Assembly: GCA_963769435.1 (NCBI GenBank) | Contig: CAVYLN010000001.1 | Location: 868,001-932,000, forward strand | Source of the DNA: JADKAV01 sp963769435 | Lineage (GTDB): Bacteria; Actinomycetota; Actinomycetes; S36-B12; UBA10799 | Length of the DNA: 64,000 nucleotides | Reading direction: 5' to 3' | Shown: positions 17,215 through 26,291 of the stretch, in pieces | Layout of the letters: each line of letters opens with the position of its first letter | Numbering within the stretch: position 1 is the stretch's first letter | The notes under the pieces: model-generated | What the model saw: the letters and a program-made list of their open reading frames with translations, nothing else | Told to the model about the DNA's origin: nothing | The model's database searches: none | Program-made: the position numbers and the translations under genes

Positions 17215-18333
17215 CTACGCCAGCCTGTCGACCACCCAGTCGATGCTCGTGGTCAGCGCCGCGACGTCCGCAGGATCCACCGCGGGGAACATGGCCACCC
17301 GCAACTGGTTGCGGCCGAGTTTCCGGTAGGGCTCGACGTCCAGGATTCCGTTGGCCCGCAGCACCTTGGCCACTGCGGCCGCGTCCACCCGCTCGTCGAA
17401 ATCGACCGTGCCCACCACGGCCGAGCGCATCGCCGGATCGGTGACGTAGGGCTGCGTGTAGTCGGTCCGCTCCGCCCAGTCGTAGAGGATCCCGGAACTG
17501 CGCCCGGTGCGTTCGGTCGTCCACGCGAGGCCGCCATTCGCGTTGAACCAGTCGACCTGCTCGGCCATCAAGGCGATGGTGGCCAGCGCCGGGGTGTTGT
17601 ACGTCTGTTCCTGGACGGAGTTGTCGATCGCGATGTTGATGTCCAGGAACGCCGGCATCCAACGCCCGGTGGCCTTGATGGCTGCGGCCCGGTCCAGCGC
17701 CTTCGGTGACATCAGCGCGAACCAGAGCCCGCCGTCGGAGGCGAAGCACTTCTGCGGTGCGAAGTAGTAGACGTCGAAGTCCTCGGCCCGCACGGGCAGA
17801 CCACCCGCGGCCGACGTCGCGTCGAACACCACCAACGCATCGCCACTGCCGGTCGGACGCACGGCCTCGATGGCGACCCCGGTGGAGGTCTCGTTGTGCG
17901 GGCTGGCGTACATGTCGATCCCGTCCGCGGGCGCGAACGGGCCGGCGGTACCGGGTTCGAATGTGCGCACGTCCTGCTCCCCCAGGTGCGGTGCGATACT
18001 GGCCGCCTTGGCGAACTTCGACCCGAACTCACCGAACGAGAGGAACTGCGCCCGATCCTCGATCAGGCCGAAGGTGGCGATGTCCCAGAAGGCCGTCGAT
18101 CCGCCGTTGCCGAGCACGACCTCGTATCCGTCCGGCAGTGAGAACAATTCACGCAGGCCCTCGCGCAACCGCTTGACCTGGCCTTTGACACCGGGCTTCC
18201 GGTGCGATGTCCCCAGGTAGGTGGGCGCCATGGCCACCAGCGCGTCCACCTGCTCGGGGCGGACCTTGGAGGGTCCGCTGCCGAAACGTCCATCGGCGGG
18301 CTTCAGTTCGGCGGGGATGCGGATTTCGTTCAC
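17215..18333 (-). CDS. serC: Phosphoserine aminotransferase
   Basis: 372 residues, PLP enzyme converting 3-phosphohydroxypyruvate to phosphoserine (serine and, in some bacteria, pyridoxal phosphate synthesis). The PLP-lysine region is YYFAPQKCFASDGG; the start region FGSGPSKVRPEQ and FDATSAAGGLPV are typical of the actinobacterial form. The GTG start has TAGCCT (18340-18345) 6 bases upstream and no ribosome site, so the mRNA is probably leaderless. It is close to citrate synthase and pdxH, an order also seen in Streptomyces. Confidence 0.93.
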   Translation of the reverse strand: MNEIRIPAELKPADGRFGSGPSKVRPEQVDALVAMAPTYLGTSHRKPGVKGQVKRLREGLRELFSLPDGYEVVLGNGGSTAFWDIATFGLIEDRAQFLSFGEFGSKFAKAASIAPHLGEQDVRTFEPGTAGPFAPADGIDMYASPHNETSTGVAIEAVRPTGSGDALVVFDATSAAGGLPVRAEDFDVYYFAPQKCFASDGGLWFALMSPKALDRAAAIKATGRWMPAFLDINIAIDNSVQEQTYNTPALATIALMAEQVDWFNANGGLAWTTERTGRSSGILYDWAERTDYTQPYVTDPAMRSAVVGTVDFDERVDAAAVAKVLRANGILDVEPYRKLGRNQLRVAMFPAVDPADVAALTTSIDWVVDRLA

Positions 18334-18393
18334 CCCTCAAGGCTAGTGGCGAGGATCCGCGCGGCCTGACGGCGGGTGAGCGCCGCCGGGGCG

Positions 18394-19536
18394 TCACTCG
18401 ACCCGGAAACCGACCTCGGGATGATAACCACTTGGAGCCACCATGACCGGGTCCCACCCGGGCACGTCCTCCGGTCGCCGGGGCGCCGGACCGACGTAGC
18501 GGGCCGACGGCCGGATCAACCGCCCGGTCCTCTTCTGCTCGAGGACGTGGGCACTCCAGCCGGCCAGCCGTGCGCAGGTGAACATGGACGTGAACATGTG
18601 GGCCGGCACCTCTGCGAAGTCCAGCACGATCGCTGCCCAGAACTCGACGTTGGTCTCCAGGACCCGGTCCGGGCGCCGCGCCTTGAGTTCGGACAGGGCC
18701 GCCCTCTCGAGTGCTTCGGCGACCTCGTAGCGGGGTGCGTCGAGTTCCTTCGCGGTACGCCGCAGCACCCGGGCGCGCGGGTCCTCGGCGCGGTACACAC
18801 GGTGACCGAAACCCATGAGCCGCTCGCCGCGATCGAGCACACCCTTGACGTAGGCCTCGGCATCTCCCGTGCGCTCGATCTGTTCGATCATGCCGAGCAC
18901 CCGGCTCGGGGCACCGCCGTGCAGCGGACCGCTCATCGCACCCATCGCACCGGAGATCGAAGCAGCGACGTCGGCACCGGTGGAGGCGATCACGCGGGAC
19001 GTGAATGTGGACGCGTTCATCCCGTGCTCGGCGGCGGACACGAAATAGGCGTCGACGGCCTGCACGTGACGTGGATCCGGTTCACCGCGCCAGCGCACCA
19101 TGAAGCGCTCCACGATGGTCGACGCCTTGTCGATCTCCTGCTGCGGGACCATCGGCTGACCGAGACCGCGTGCGCTCTGCGCCACGAAACTCATGGCCAT
19201 GACCGACACGTGGGCGAGGTTCTCGCGTGCGGTGTCGTCATCGATGTCCAGCAGTGGCTTCAATCCCCAGGCGGGCGCGAGCATCGCGATCGCCGACTGT
19301 ACATCGACCCTGACGTCCCCGGAGTGCACCGGGATCGGGAACGGCTCGGCAGGCGGCAGTCCGGGGTTGAACTCGTTGTCCACCAGCAGCCCCCACACGT
19401 TGCCGAATGAGACACGGCCGACCAGGTCCTCGATGTCGACGCCGCGGTAGCGCAGCGAACTGCCTTCCTTGTCCGGCTCGGCGATCTGCGTCTCGAACGC
19501 GATGACGCCTTCCAGACCGGGTACGAATTCGCTCAT
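18394..19536 (-). CDS. Citrate synthase (citrate synthase 2 type)
   Basis: 380 residues of the citrate synthase family. The first catalytic histidine region is SAAEHGMNASTFTSRV, the second is MGFGHRVYRAEDPRA, and the aspartate lies in TNVEFWAAIVLD. The N-terminal RYRGVDIEDLV is typical of the short bacterial and 2-methylcitrate synthase branch, so activity with propionyl-CoA cannot be excluded. GAGAGAG before the ATG serves as a ribosome site. Divergent from pdxH. Confidence 0.92.
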   Translation of the reverse strand: MSEFVPGLEGVIAFETQIAEPDKEGSSLRYRGVDIEDLVGRVSFGNVWGLLVDNEFNPGLPPAEPFPIPVHSGDVRVDVQSAIAMLAPAWGLKPLLDIDDDTARENLAHVSVMAMSFVAQSARGLGQPMVPQQEIDKASTIVERFMVRWRGEPDPRHVQAVDAYFVSAAEHGMNASTFTSRVIASTGADVAASISGAMGAMSGPLHGGAPSRVLGMIEQIERTGDAEAYVKGVLDRGERLMGFGHRVYRAEDPRARVLRRTAKELDAPRYEVAEALERAALSELKARRPDRVLETNVEFWAAIVLDFAEVPAHMFTSMFTCARLAGWSAHVLEQKRTGRLIRPSARYVGPAPRRPEDVPGWDPVMVAPSGYHPEVGFRVE

Positions 19537-19700
19537 CTGCTCTCTCCAGCGGTTGTGAGGATCGCTTCGCTAATAACCTAGTGGCCGGGGCCGGGGTGTG
19601 CGCCAGCCGAGGTCCCGGATCGGCTTCGGCCGCCGCCTTCGGGAGCCGGAGCGGTACGCTTCCAGCCCTCGGCGCAGGACACGGAAGACGGGTGACAAGC

Positions 19701-20356
19701 ATGGGTGAGATCCGGCGGGTCGACTACCACTCCGGGCCGTTGATCGAATCCGACCTGGCGGCCAGTCCTCTGGCCCAGTTCCGGGTCTGGCTCGACGAGG
19801 CGAACACGGCCGGGATCGAGGAACCCAACGCCATGGCGATGGCCTCTGTGGACGATGCGGGTCAGCCGCACGTGCGCATCCTGCTGTGCAAGGAGGTCAC
19901 GCCGGAGGGTTTCGTGTTCTTCACGAACTACTCCTCCGACAAGGCCCGCCAGATCGAACAGAACCCACAGGTCGGCCTGTGCTTCCACTGGCAACCGATG
20001 CACCGGCAGGTCCGGGTGGCGGGGGTCGCGATACGACTCCCGGTCGCTGAGTCCGACGCACTACTTCGCGAGCCGACCCCGCGACCGGCACAACTCGGAG
20101 CGTGGTCGTCGCCGCAATCACGGGTGATCCCGGACCGCGACTACCTGCGTGACCAGGCCGACTCGGCCGAACAGCGCTACCCGGGCGAAGTCCCGCGACC
20201 GGAGCACTGGGGTGGCTACCTCGTGCGTTCCCACGACGGTCGAGTTCTGGCAGGGCCAGCCGTCACGACTGCACGACCGGCTGCGCTACACCCGCACGCG
20301 ACGAGGGGACCCTGGACGACCCGGCGACGTGGCTGGTCGAACGGCTGGCACCGTGA
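19701..20356 (+). CDS. pdxH: Pyridoxamine 5'-phosphate oxidase (two frame changes)
   Basis: About 217 residues after repair. FMN-dependent oxidase that makes pyridoxal 5'-phosphate, the cofactor of the nearby serC and aspC products. The N-terminal two thirds (MAMASVDDAGQPHVRI, VFFTNYSSDKARQI, WSSPQSRVI) are in one frame. VEFWQGQPSRLHDRLRYTR is in the next frame and DEGTLDDPATWLVERLAP in the third, so one extra base is present near 20229 and another near 20295. The family end (EFWQG, then RL-x-P) is intact. The stop at 20354-20356 is 4 bases from the stop of the convergent RHH gene. Confidence 0.85.
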
Positions 20357-20360
20357 GGCG

Positions 20361-20668
20361 TCACCCCTCGATGTAGTTCATCAACGCGGCGGTGACCACG
20401 TCATCGAGCCGTTCACCCCGGGCTCTGGCCACCTGCTTGGCGGATTTTGCGACCGCCTTGGGGATCTTCACCTCCAGGGTCGTCCGCTTCTTCTTCTTCG
20501 ACTGCGCGACCAGCGTGTCCGAGGTCCGGCCCCCGATCCCGAGCACCGGCCGCAACTCCGGTCGGGGCGCTGGCAAGGTCGGGGGAACGACACCGGTGGC
20601 GACGCCACCGGATGTACGTCGGCGTCCGGCGCCTTGCGTAGCGCAGGTCGCGGTGGTGGGTTGATCAT
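20361..20668 (-). CDS. Ribbon-helix-helix DNA-binding partner of ParA (one frame change)
   Basis: About 102 residues after repair. The N-terminal half (INPPPRPALRK onward) is a proline-rich, probably disordered region. The C-terminal ~45 residues TTLEVKIPKAVAKSAKQVAR then GERLDDVVTAALMNYIEG form one beta strand and two helices, as in ribbon-helix-helix (CopG/ParG-like) proteins, preceded by a KKKK patch. The C run at 20581-20585 needs one more base to join the parts. The ATG overlaps the parA stop by 4 bases. ParA with a small RHH partner is a known segregation layout (ParF-ParG); here no plasmid or centromere-like repeat is seen beside it. Confidence 0.65.
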
Positions 20669-21471
20669 CGTCCCTCCCGGGCAGCTAACTCCTCGGCGAT
20701 GGCACGGCCACTGACGTCCGCGACACGACCCAGCAGGTCTTCGAAAGCCCTGGCCGCCGAGCGGGCACCGCTCGACTTCCAGGAGTGGATAGGCACCCCG
20801 GCGCCCTGCGCCTGTTGGATGGCGGTCCGCTCGGGGATCGGCTCGGTGACCTTGACCCCGAAGACCGACCGCAACTCTTCGAGCCGGTACCGATGTTCCG
20901 AAAGCGCGGCCCGCGTGCGGTTCGGCACGATCGCGACGACCGAGAGCTTCCGGTTGCCCTCTCGCCGGGCCACCGCCACCGCCTCGACCGCCTGCTCGGC
21001 ACCCTGGACCGCGAAGTAGGACGGCTCCGTGACCACGACCGCCTGCGTCGCGGTGAACAGCGCGTTGCGGGTCAGCTCGCCCAGTGACGGGGGGCAGTCG
21101 AGCAGGATGAGGTCGTAGCGTGTGGCGACACCCTGCAGCGCCCGTTGCAGCCTGCGCACGGGGTCGTTGCCCGACGGCACCGCGCGATGTTCCAGGGCAC
21201 GTTCGGCCGGAATCGCATCGACCTGCGGCCCCCATCCCGTCAGCGTGATCGCGTCGAGCGCGACCCCGGGCCGGCCGTCATAGAGGACATCGGATGTGGT
21301 GTAGCCGATGGCGCCCAGATCCAGGCCGGCGGTGGCGTTGGCCTGCGGATCGAGATCGACGACCAGCACCCGTCGCTGCTCCTGCCGGGCGGCGCTGGCC
21401 AGGCCGAGGGTCACCGTCGTCTTGCCGACCCCGCCCTTCAGGCTGAGCACCGCGACGATTGGGGCGTCCAT
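20665..21471 (-). CDS. ParA-family Walker ATPase
   Basis: 268 residues. The deviant Walker A motif SLKGGVGKTTVTLGLA is at residues 10-25, switch region VDLDPQANATAG at about 38, and Walker B ILLDCPPSLGELT at about 125. The arrangement lacks the long N-terminal HTH of P1-type ParA. Such ATPases move DNA or protein cargo over the nucleoid. A hexamer CAGAAT at 21478-21483 is 6 bases before the ATG, so the transcript may be leaderless. It is separate from any chromosomal parAB-gid cluster, so its cargo is unknown; its own downstream RHH protein is the likely partner. Confidence 0.85.
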   Translation of the reverse strand: MDAPIVAVLSLKGGVGKTTVTLGLASAARQEQRRVLVVDLDPQANATAGLDLGAIGYTTSDVLYDGRPGVALDAITLTGWGPQVDAIPAERALEHRAVPSGNDPVRRLQRALQGVATRYDLILLDCPPSLGELTRNALFTATQAVVVTEPSYFAVQGAEQAVEAVAVARREGNRKLSVVAIVPNRTRAALSEHRYRLEELRSVFGVKVTEPIPERTAIQQAQGAGVPIHSWKSSGARSAARAFEDLLGRVADVSGRAIAEELAAREGR

Positions 21472-21626
21472 CTGGACATTCTGTCACTGATCAGGCACTT
21501 CCCGGGCCGCCTCGCCGTGCGAAGCGGGTCCCGTCGGCCCCGACAACGACGGCGGGCCACCCGCAGACGCTGTCGTTCGACCGGACGTCGCGATGGACGA
21601 CCGGCACTCCAACGTCACGCCGGGCG

Positions 21627-21632
21627 TACGCT
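21627..21632 (+). promoter_or_regulatory. Candidate -10 box that decides the beta-helix protein start
   Basis: TACGCT ends 6 bases before an in-frame GTG at 21639, upstream of the two ATG codons (21690, 21714). Confidence 0.4.
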
Positions 21633-21638
21633 GGTGAG

Positions 21639-22987
21639 GTGGGGTTCAAACGGGGGTTGAGACAGGCTCCTCGCCGGCTCAAGGCACGTATGGCGAGCGT
21701 CGATAACACCCATATGGAGCAACGGACGCGGCTGGTGCTTGTGCTACCCGCCGCGATCCTCTTGTGGGGGGCGACCTCGGCGGTAGCCGTCGCGCAGCAG
21801 ATCGATGTCCCCGCCGGCGCGAGCACGGCCAAGATCCAGAAGGCGCTCAACAAGTCCGGCCCGTCCGACACGGTGCGACTGGCAGCCGGCACGTTCAGCC
21901 TGACCAAGCCACTCAAAGTGCCCGCGGGGGTGAATCTGCGGGGCGCAGGCGTGAAACGCACCACGCTGCGCCTTCACCGTCCGGCGGTCGAGCGGTTCTC
22001 CTACAACTTCATGGTGCGACCGAAGGGGAAGGCTCGCGGCGCCCGGGTTGCCGACCTGACCGTCGACGGCAATCGTCCCGCCTCCGGGGTACTGCCGGTG
22101 AACACCGGCGGTGGAGTGAAAGCCGGCGACGGCTGGACGATCGAGAACATCCGGTTCGTCGACATCAACTACTTCAAACTCTGGATCTACAAGGTCTCGG
22201 ATGTGACGGCCCGCAACAACGTGTTCGCCACCGGCAGCGGGTCGTCGGGCCGCAACGACAACATCGGTGGGGGCCGCTCGGAGAACATCCTGATAGCCGG
22301 CAACACCTTCGCCGCCGACGCCGTGGGCAACGCGCTGGACATCATCCGGTCCAGCGGTGTGGTGTTCACCGGAAACACTGTGAAGGCGTCGCCGACCGCC
22401 ACCCGCAGCGTGGTGATGGAAGGTGTAGTCGATTCCGAAGTCTCCGACAACGTCATCATCAACGGCTCGATCACCGCGCAGACGGACCGGGAGTACGGCG
22501 GCAAGGAGCCCCTGACGAATCCACGGTCGATCAGGATCACCGGCAACCGGGTGTCGGGTGCACCGGCGGCCGGTATCGCCGTCGTCTACGACACCGTACG
22601 GCGCGGCTACACCCCGGGAGGTGACGTACTGATCAGCGGCAACCTTGTCAGTGACACCGGGCGCAGCGGCATCGCCGTGCTGCACTGTTCCGACGTTGCG
22701 GATGCGCCCGACCGGATCGTCGGCAACCGGATCGAGAACCCGTTCGCCGCATCCAGGGCGGACTGGGGAACCGGGTGTGGGACCGTCGGATCGTCTGCCA
22801 TCTCAGTCATCGGCGGACGGAGCACGACCGTCGCGGACAACATCATCGTCGAAACGACGCAACGATACCCCTGGCCGCGGGGGTCTGGATGGGGTCGCAG
22901 ACCGCCCGCGTTTCGTTGACGGATCCCCGGGTGGGCGCGAACTCGGTCAGTGGGTCGGTTCTGACACACACGGCCATCGTCGAGTAG
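21639..22987 (+). CDS. Secreted right-handed parallel beta-helix protein (one frame change)
   Basis: About 449 residues after repair. The hydrophobic signal core LVLVLPAAILLWGATSAVA ends near VAVAQQ. It is followed by the beta-helix start IDVPAGASTAKIQKALNKS then GTFSLTKPLKVPAGVNLRGA, and many rungs with N-x-I/V-x-N/G turns (ENILIAGNTF, SGVVFTGNTV, SVRITGNRV-like), as in pectate lyase-like and carbohydrate-binding proteins. Near 22858 a base is missing; the true end continues as AAGVWMGSQTARVSLTD to TAIVE and the TAG at 22985-22987. Start: GTG 21639 is supported by the -10 box but gives a long n-region; ATG 21714 gives a normal signal peptide. No catalytic residues can be assigned. Confidence 0.72.
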
Positions 22988-23036
22988 AGCAGGGCCCAAC
23001 AGCCACTGCTGGCCGTGCCACCGGGGTCCTCTCGCC

Positions 23037-24274
23037 CTAACGAGCAGGCAGTTCCTGGAACCTGGTGAGCGCCTCGTCCCGCTCGATCCGGTGGTCGACG
23101 ATCGGCGCCGGATAATCCGGGGCGAGCACCCCCGGTTCGTGCGGATCCGGCACGTCGGCGAGTTCGGGGACGTACCGACGGATATAGGCCCCGTCCGGAT
23201 CGAAGCGGCGACCCTGGGTGACCGGGTTGAAGATGCGGAAGTAGGGGGCGGCGTCGGTGCCACACCCTGCCACCCATTGCCAGCCGAGCTGGTTGTTGGC
23301 GACGTCCGCGTCGACCAGATGCTCCAAGAACCACCTTGCACCCAGTTGCCACGGCAGATGCAGGTCCTTGATCAAGAAGCTTGCGGTCACCATGCGTAGT
23401 CGGTTGTGCATCCAACCCTCGGCCAGCAGTTGACGCATTCCGGCGTCCACGAACGGATAACCCGTCCTGCCCTGCGTCCACGCCTCGTAGGCGGCAGCCG
23501 CGTCGGGCTCGTCGATGTTCGCGTACCGCATGTCGGTGTCGAAGCGTTCGTCCAGGCTCGCCCAGACGCGCCTGCGGTCGGTGCCACAGCACGTCGGCGC
23601 AGAACTCCCGCCAGGCGAGTTGCCGAGCGAACGGGTCGGTTGTGACATCGGGGATCTCAGCGAGGACGGTCCGCGGGTGGATCTGCCCGAAGTGCAGGGC
23701 GGCCGACAAGCGGCTCGTGCCGGAGACGGCCGGGAAGTCCCGGGCGCCGCGGTAGTCGGGCAGCGCCCCCTCCCGGAACGCCCGCCAGCGTGCCAGAGCC
23801 GCAGATGCCTCAGCCGGCGAAGTCGGCGCGCCCCACCCCCGGGACAGCCATGCCTTGTAGAACGGGGTGAACACCCGGTACCCGTGACCCGCGGCGTTGC
23901 GCAACTCACCCGGAGGCACCGCGTACGGCGAGTCGACCTCACGCAGAGTAACCCCGCGTTGCGCAAGGGCACGCGCCACGCGGGCGTCCCGACGCCTGGC
24001 CAGCGGTGTCGTGTCCCCGGTGCAGAAGACCTGGTCGCGCGCCGTGTGTCTCGGCCAGGTCTGCCAGGACGTCCGCCGGATCCCCGGTGTGAATCTCCAC
24101 CCGCCGGGATCTCGCAAGCTCCTCGAGCGCGTCGTCGAGGTAACGCGCCCGGACGGCTCCGACCCGCAACGCGGGGTCGCGCACGAACACGCCCACGGCA
24201 TCGCTTCCCGCAGCTTCCAACGCCGGGTTGTCGCCCACCCGGAGATCCCGGCGGAACCAGTGGATGGCGGGCAT
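23037..24274 (-). CDS. phrB: Deoxyribodipyrimidine photolyase (two frame changes)
   Basis: About 412 residues after repair. Class I CPD photolyase/cryptochrome family: light-driven repair of pyrimidine dimers with FAD. The N-terminal alpha/beta domain begins IHWFRRDLRVGDNPAL; the FAD domain has the SRLSAALHFGQIHPR and GYPFVDAGMRQL motifs and the conserved NNQLGWQWVAGCGTDAAPYF then NPVTQGRRFDPDG. One extra base lies near 24040 and another near 23585. The ATG overlaps the stop of the upstream dtxR-type gene by one base (TGATG). Confidence 0.85.
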
Positions 24275-24966
24275 CAGACGGATTCGACGCTGATGTGCTC
24301 GGCCACCCCCAGCGAGACCTCCACGTACTCCCCGCCGCTACCCATCATCAACCCTCCGGCGGCGCGGGTGACCTGGACCGTGGAGCCTGGCACAGCGCCG
24401 GCCCGTCGCAGCGAGGCCATCACGTCGTGCTCGGTCTGCAGGGGCTCGTCAATCCTGCGAATGAGCACCCTCATCCCGGATGTCGACACACGCGACGCGA
24501 CCTCGGCCAGGGACCGGGTCCGGTCGCCGCCGACGGGCACCTCGCCGCCGAGCGCGGCCAGCCCCGGGATCGGGTTGCCGTACGGGGAGTTGGTGGGGCG
24601 GTCCAGCATCTCCCAGATCCGCCGCTCCACCGCCTCGCTCATCACATGCTCCCAGCGGCACGCCTCGGGGTGCACGTCCTCCCAGGGCAGACCGATCACA
24701 TCGACCAGCAGGCACTCGGCCAGGCGGTGTTTGCGCATGACCGAGGCCGCGTAGGCACGCCCGGCCGCGGTGAGCTCCAGGTGGCGGTCACCGGTCACCA
24801 CCACCAGCCCGTCGCGCTCCATCCTGGCGACGGTTTGCGAGACCGTGGGTCCCGACTGACCGAGTCGTTCCGCGATCCTCGCGCGCAGGGGCACAGTGCC
24901 CTCTTCCTCGAGTTCGAAGATCGTGCGCAGGTACATCTCGGTGGTATCGATCAGTTCGCCGCTCAC
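24274..24966 (-). CDS. DtxR/IdeR-family metal-dependent transcriptional regulator
   Basis: 230 residues. Residues 1-60 are the winged helix (SGPTVSQTVARMERDGLVVV), 62-125 the metal-binding dimerisation domain (MRKHRLAECLLVDVIGLPWEDVHPEAC, WEHVMS with the expected His, Glu and Cys ligands), and 160-230 a FeoA/SH3-like domain. Such proteins repress iron or manganese uptake genes when metal is bound. The GTG start is chosen because DTTEMYLRTIFELEEEG begins the family and CACAAT (24973-24978) ends 6 bases before it. The longer frame upstream is not supported. Co-transcription with phrB is likely. Confidence 0.9.
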   Translation of the reverse strand: MSGELIDTTEMYLRTIFELEEEGTVPLRARIAERLGQSGPTVSQTVARMERDGLVVVTGDRHLELTAAGRAYAASVMRKHRLAECLLVDVIGLPWEDVHPEACRWEHVMSEAVERRIWEMLDRPTNSPYGNPIPGLAALGGEVPVGGDRTRSLAEVASRVSTSGMRVLIRRIDEPLQTEHDVMASLRRAGAVPGSTVQVTRAAGGLMMGSGGEYVEVSLGVAEHISVESV

Positions 24967-24967
24967 C

Positions 24968-24982
24968 AGGACATTGTGTCCT
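24968..24982. promoter_or_regulatory. Inverted repeat over the dtxR-type gene promoter
   Basis: AGGACA-TTG-TGTCCT is a perfect 6-bp inverted repeat with a 3-base centre. It covers the candidate -10 hexamer and ends one base before the start codon, so a protein bound there, possibly the regulator itself, would block transcription. It does not match the classical DtxR box. Confidence 0.4.
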
Positions 24983-25082
24983 AGGTGGGCTCCTGCGCAA
25001 ATCAGGCCCATACGACCCGCGTTGCTCGTAAGGCGGAATTAGAGCACATTCGTGGAGCGAAACCAAGCACATACGGACGGTT

Positions 25083-25099
25083 TCGCCACCCGGTGGCGA
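25083..25099. promoter_or_regulatory. 17-bp palindrome upstream of the NlpC/P60 gene
   Basis: TCGCCACC-C-GGTGGCGA is a perfect 8-bp inverted repeat around one base, in the 245-base gap between divergent genes and 113 bases before the hydrolase ATG. It could be an operator or a short RNA hairpin; no riboswitch of known type is apparent in this gap. Confidence 0.3.
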
Positions 25100-25211
25100 T
25101 CCCCATGCCGAATCCGCTAGCGTGACGTATCCGCAACGTGAAATTACAGGCGTGTCGCTTGACTTTGGGGAAAGAAGTGTCAGTGCAAGGAATGAGTTCG
25201 GGAGGGTCACG

Positions 25212-26276
25212 ATGAGGCGTATTGCGATCATAGGCGTCGCGATTGCCGCACTGCTCGCCCCCGTCGCTCCTGCGACGGCCGACAGCCGTCCGATCCTGAC
25301 CAGCGGGATGCAACATGCGGCGGTCAAGCGGGTCCAGAAGGCACTGGGGGTGAGCCCCCGGTCCGGGTACTTCGGGCCGCTCACGCTGAAGGCCGTGAAG
25401 CGGTACCAGCGCGAACACGCCATTCCCAGCACGGGGGTGGTCGGACCACTGACTTGGGCGTCGCTGGATGCCAACGCGACCACCACCAAGCCCACCACCA
25501 AGCCCACCAAGCCCACCAAGAAGGCGACCAAGAAGGCGCAGAAGAAGGCGGCACGCAAGGCTGCGAAGAAGGCCGCCAAGGCGAAGGCGCGCAAGAAGGC
25601 TGCACGCAAGGCCGCGAAGAAGGCCGCCCGAGCCAACGGGCTGACCGCCATGACCCTCAAGATCGGGGATCGCGGGGCCGCTGTGTTGTTCCTGCAGAAG
25701 GAACTCGGGGTCCAGCCCCAGAGCGGCTACTTCGGCCCGATCACCCAGTCCTTCGTCATGGCACTGCAGACCGCTGCCGGTCTCCCCGCGACCGGAATCG
25801 TCGATGCGAAGACCTGGCGCAAGGTCGGCAAGGTCTCGTTCTCACCGCCGGCCGCCCCGGCCCCGGCCCCGGCCCCCGCGACCACAACACTGCCGGCGCC
25901 GAGTTCGGCGACCGCAGCGAAGGTCCTGAAGGTGGCCGCCTCACAGGCGGGCGTGCCGTACGTGGCGACCGGCTACTCACCGGAGCAGGGCTTCAACTGC
26001 AGCAGTTACACCCAGTGGGTCTACGAACAGGTCGGGATCGACCTCGGCGGGGCCTACACCGTGTGGCAGTACGACAAGTCCCGGAAGATCTCGGCGGCAG
26101 AGGCCAAACCCGGTGACCTGGTCTTCTTCTACAACTACAAGGACAACTTCATCGGACACGTCGGGATCTACGCCGGCAACTCCATGATGTGGCACGCGCC
26201 CCGTACCGGACGTGTGGTCAGCCTGGAAAAGGTCTACACGGACAAGGTGTACTACGGCCGTGTGCTGAACCAGTAG
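25212..26276 (+). CDS. Secreted NlpC/P60 peptidoglycan hydrolase with two peptidoglycan-binding domains
   Basis: 354 residues. Residues 1-24 are a signal peptide. Two PG_binding_1 domains follow (about 30-86 and 147-206, each with QxxLGVxPxSGYFGPxT), separated by a very basic Lys/Ala/Arg linker at 88-142. A proline/alanine linker (211-230) leads to the NlpC/P60 domain (235-354) with Cys263 in FNCSSYTQW, His316 in GHVGIY and His328 in HAP as catalytic triad. It should cleave peptide stems of peptidoglycan. The start follows a GGGAGGG ribosome site. The usual family motif is DCSG; here the residue before Cys is Asn. Confidence 0.93.
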   Translation: MRRIAIIGVAIAALLAPVAPATADSRPILTSGMQHAAVKRVQKALGVSPRSGYFGPLTLKAVKRYQREHAIPSTGVVGPLTWASLDANATTTKPTTKPTKPTKKATKKAQKKAARKAAKKAAKAKARKKAARKAAKKAARANGLTAMTLKIGDRGAAVLFLQKELGVQPQSGYFGPITQSFVMALQTAAGLPATGIVDAKTWRKVGKVSFSPPAAPAPAPAPATTTLPAPSSATAAKVLKVAASQAGVPYVATGYSPEQGFNCSSYTQWVYEQVGIDLGGAYTVWQYDKSRKISAAEAKPGDLVFFYNYKDNFIGHVGIYAGNSMMWHAPRTGRVVSLEKVYTDKVYYGRVLNQ

Positions 26277-26291
26277 GTAGATTCGGGGACC

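Noticed and set aside
25012..25211. Possible c-di-AMP (ydaO) riboswitch before the NlpC/P60 gene, where actinobacteria often have one
   Set aside because: Only isolated similar words and a 17-bp palindrome are present; the conserved core segments of the riboswitch are not.
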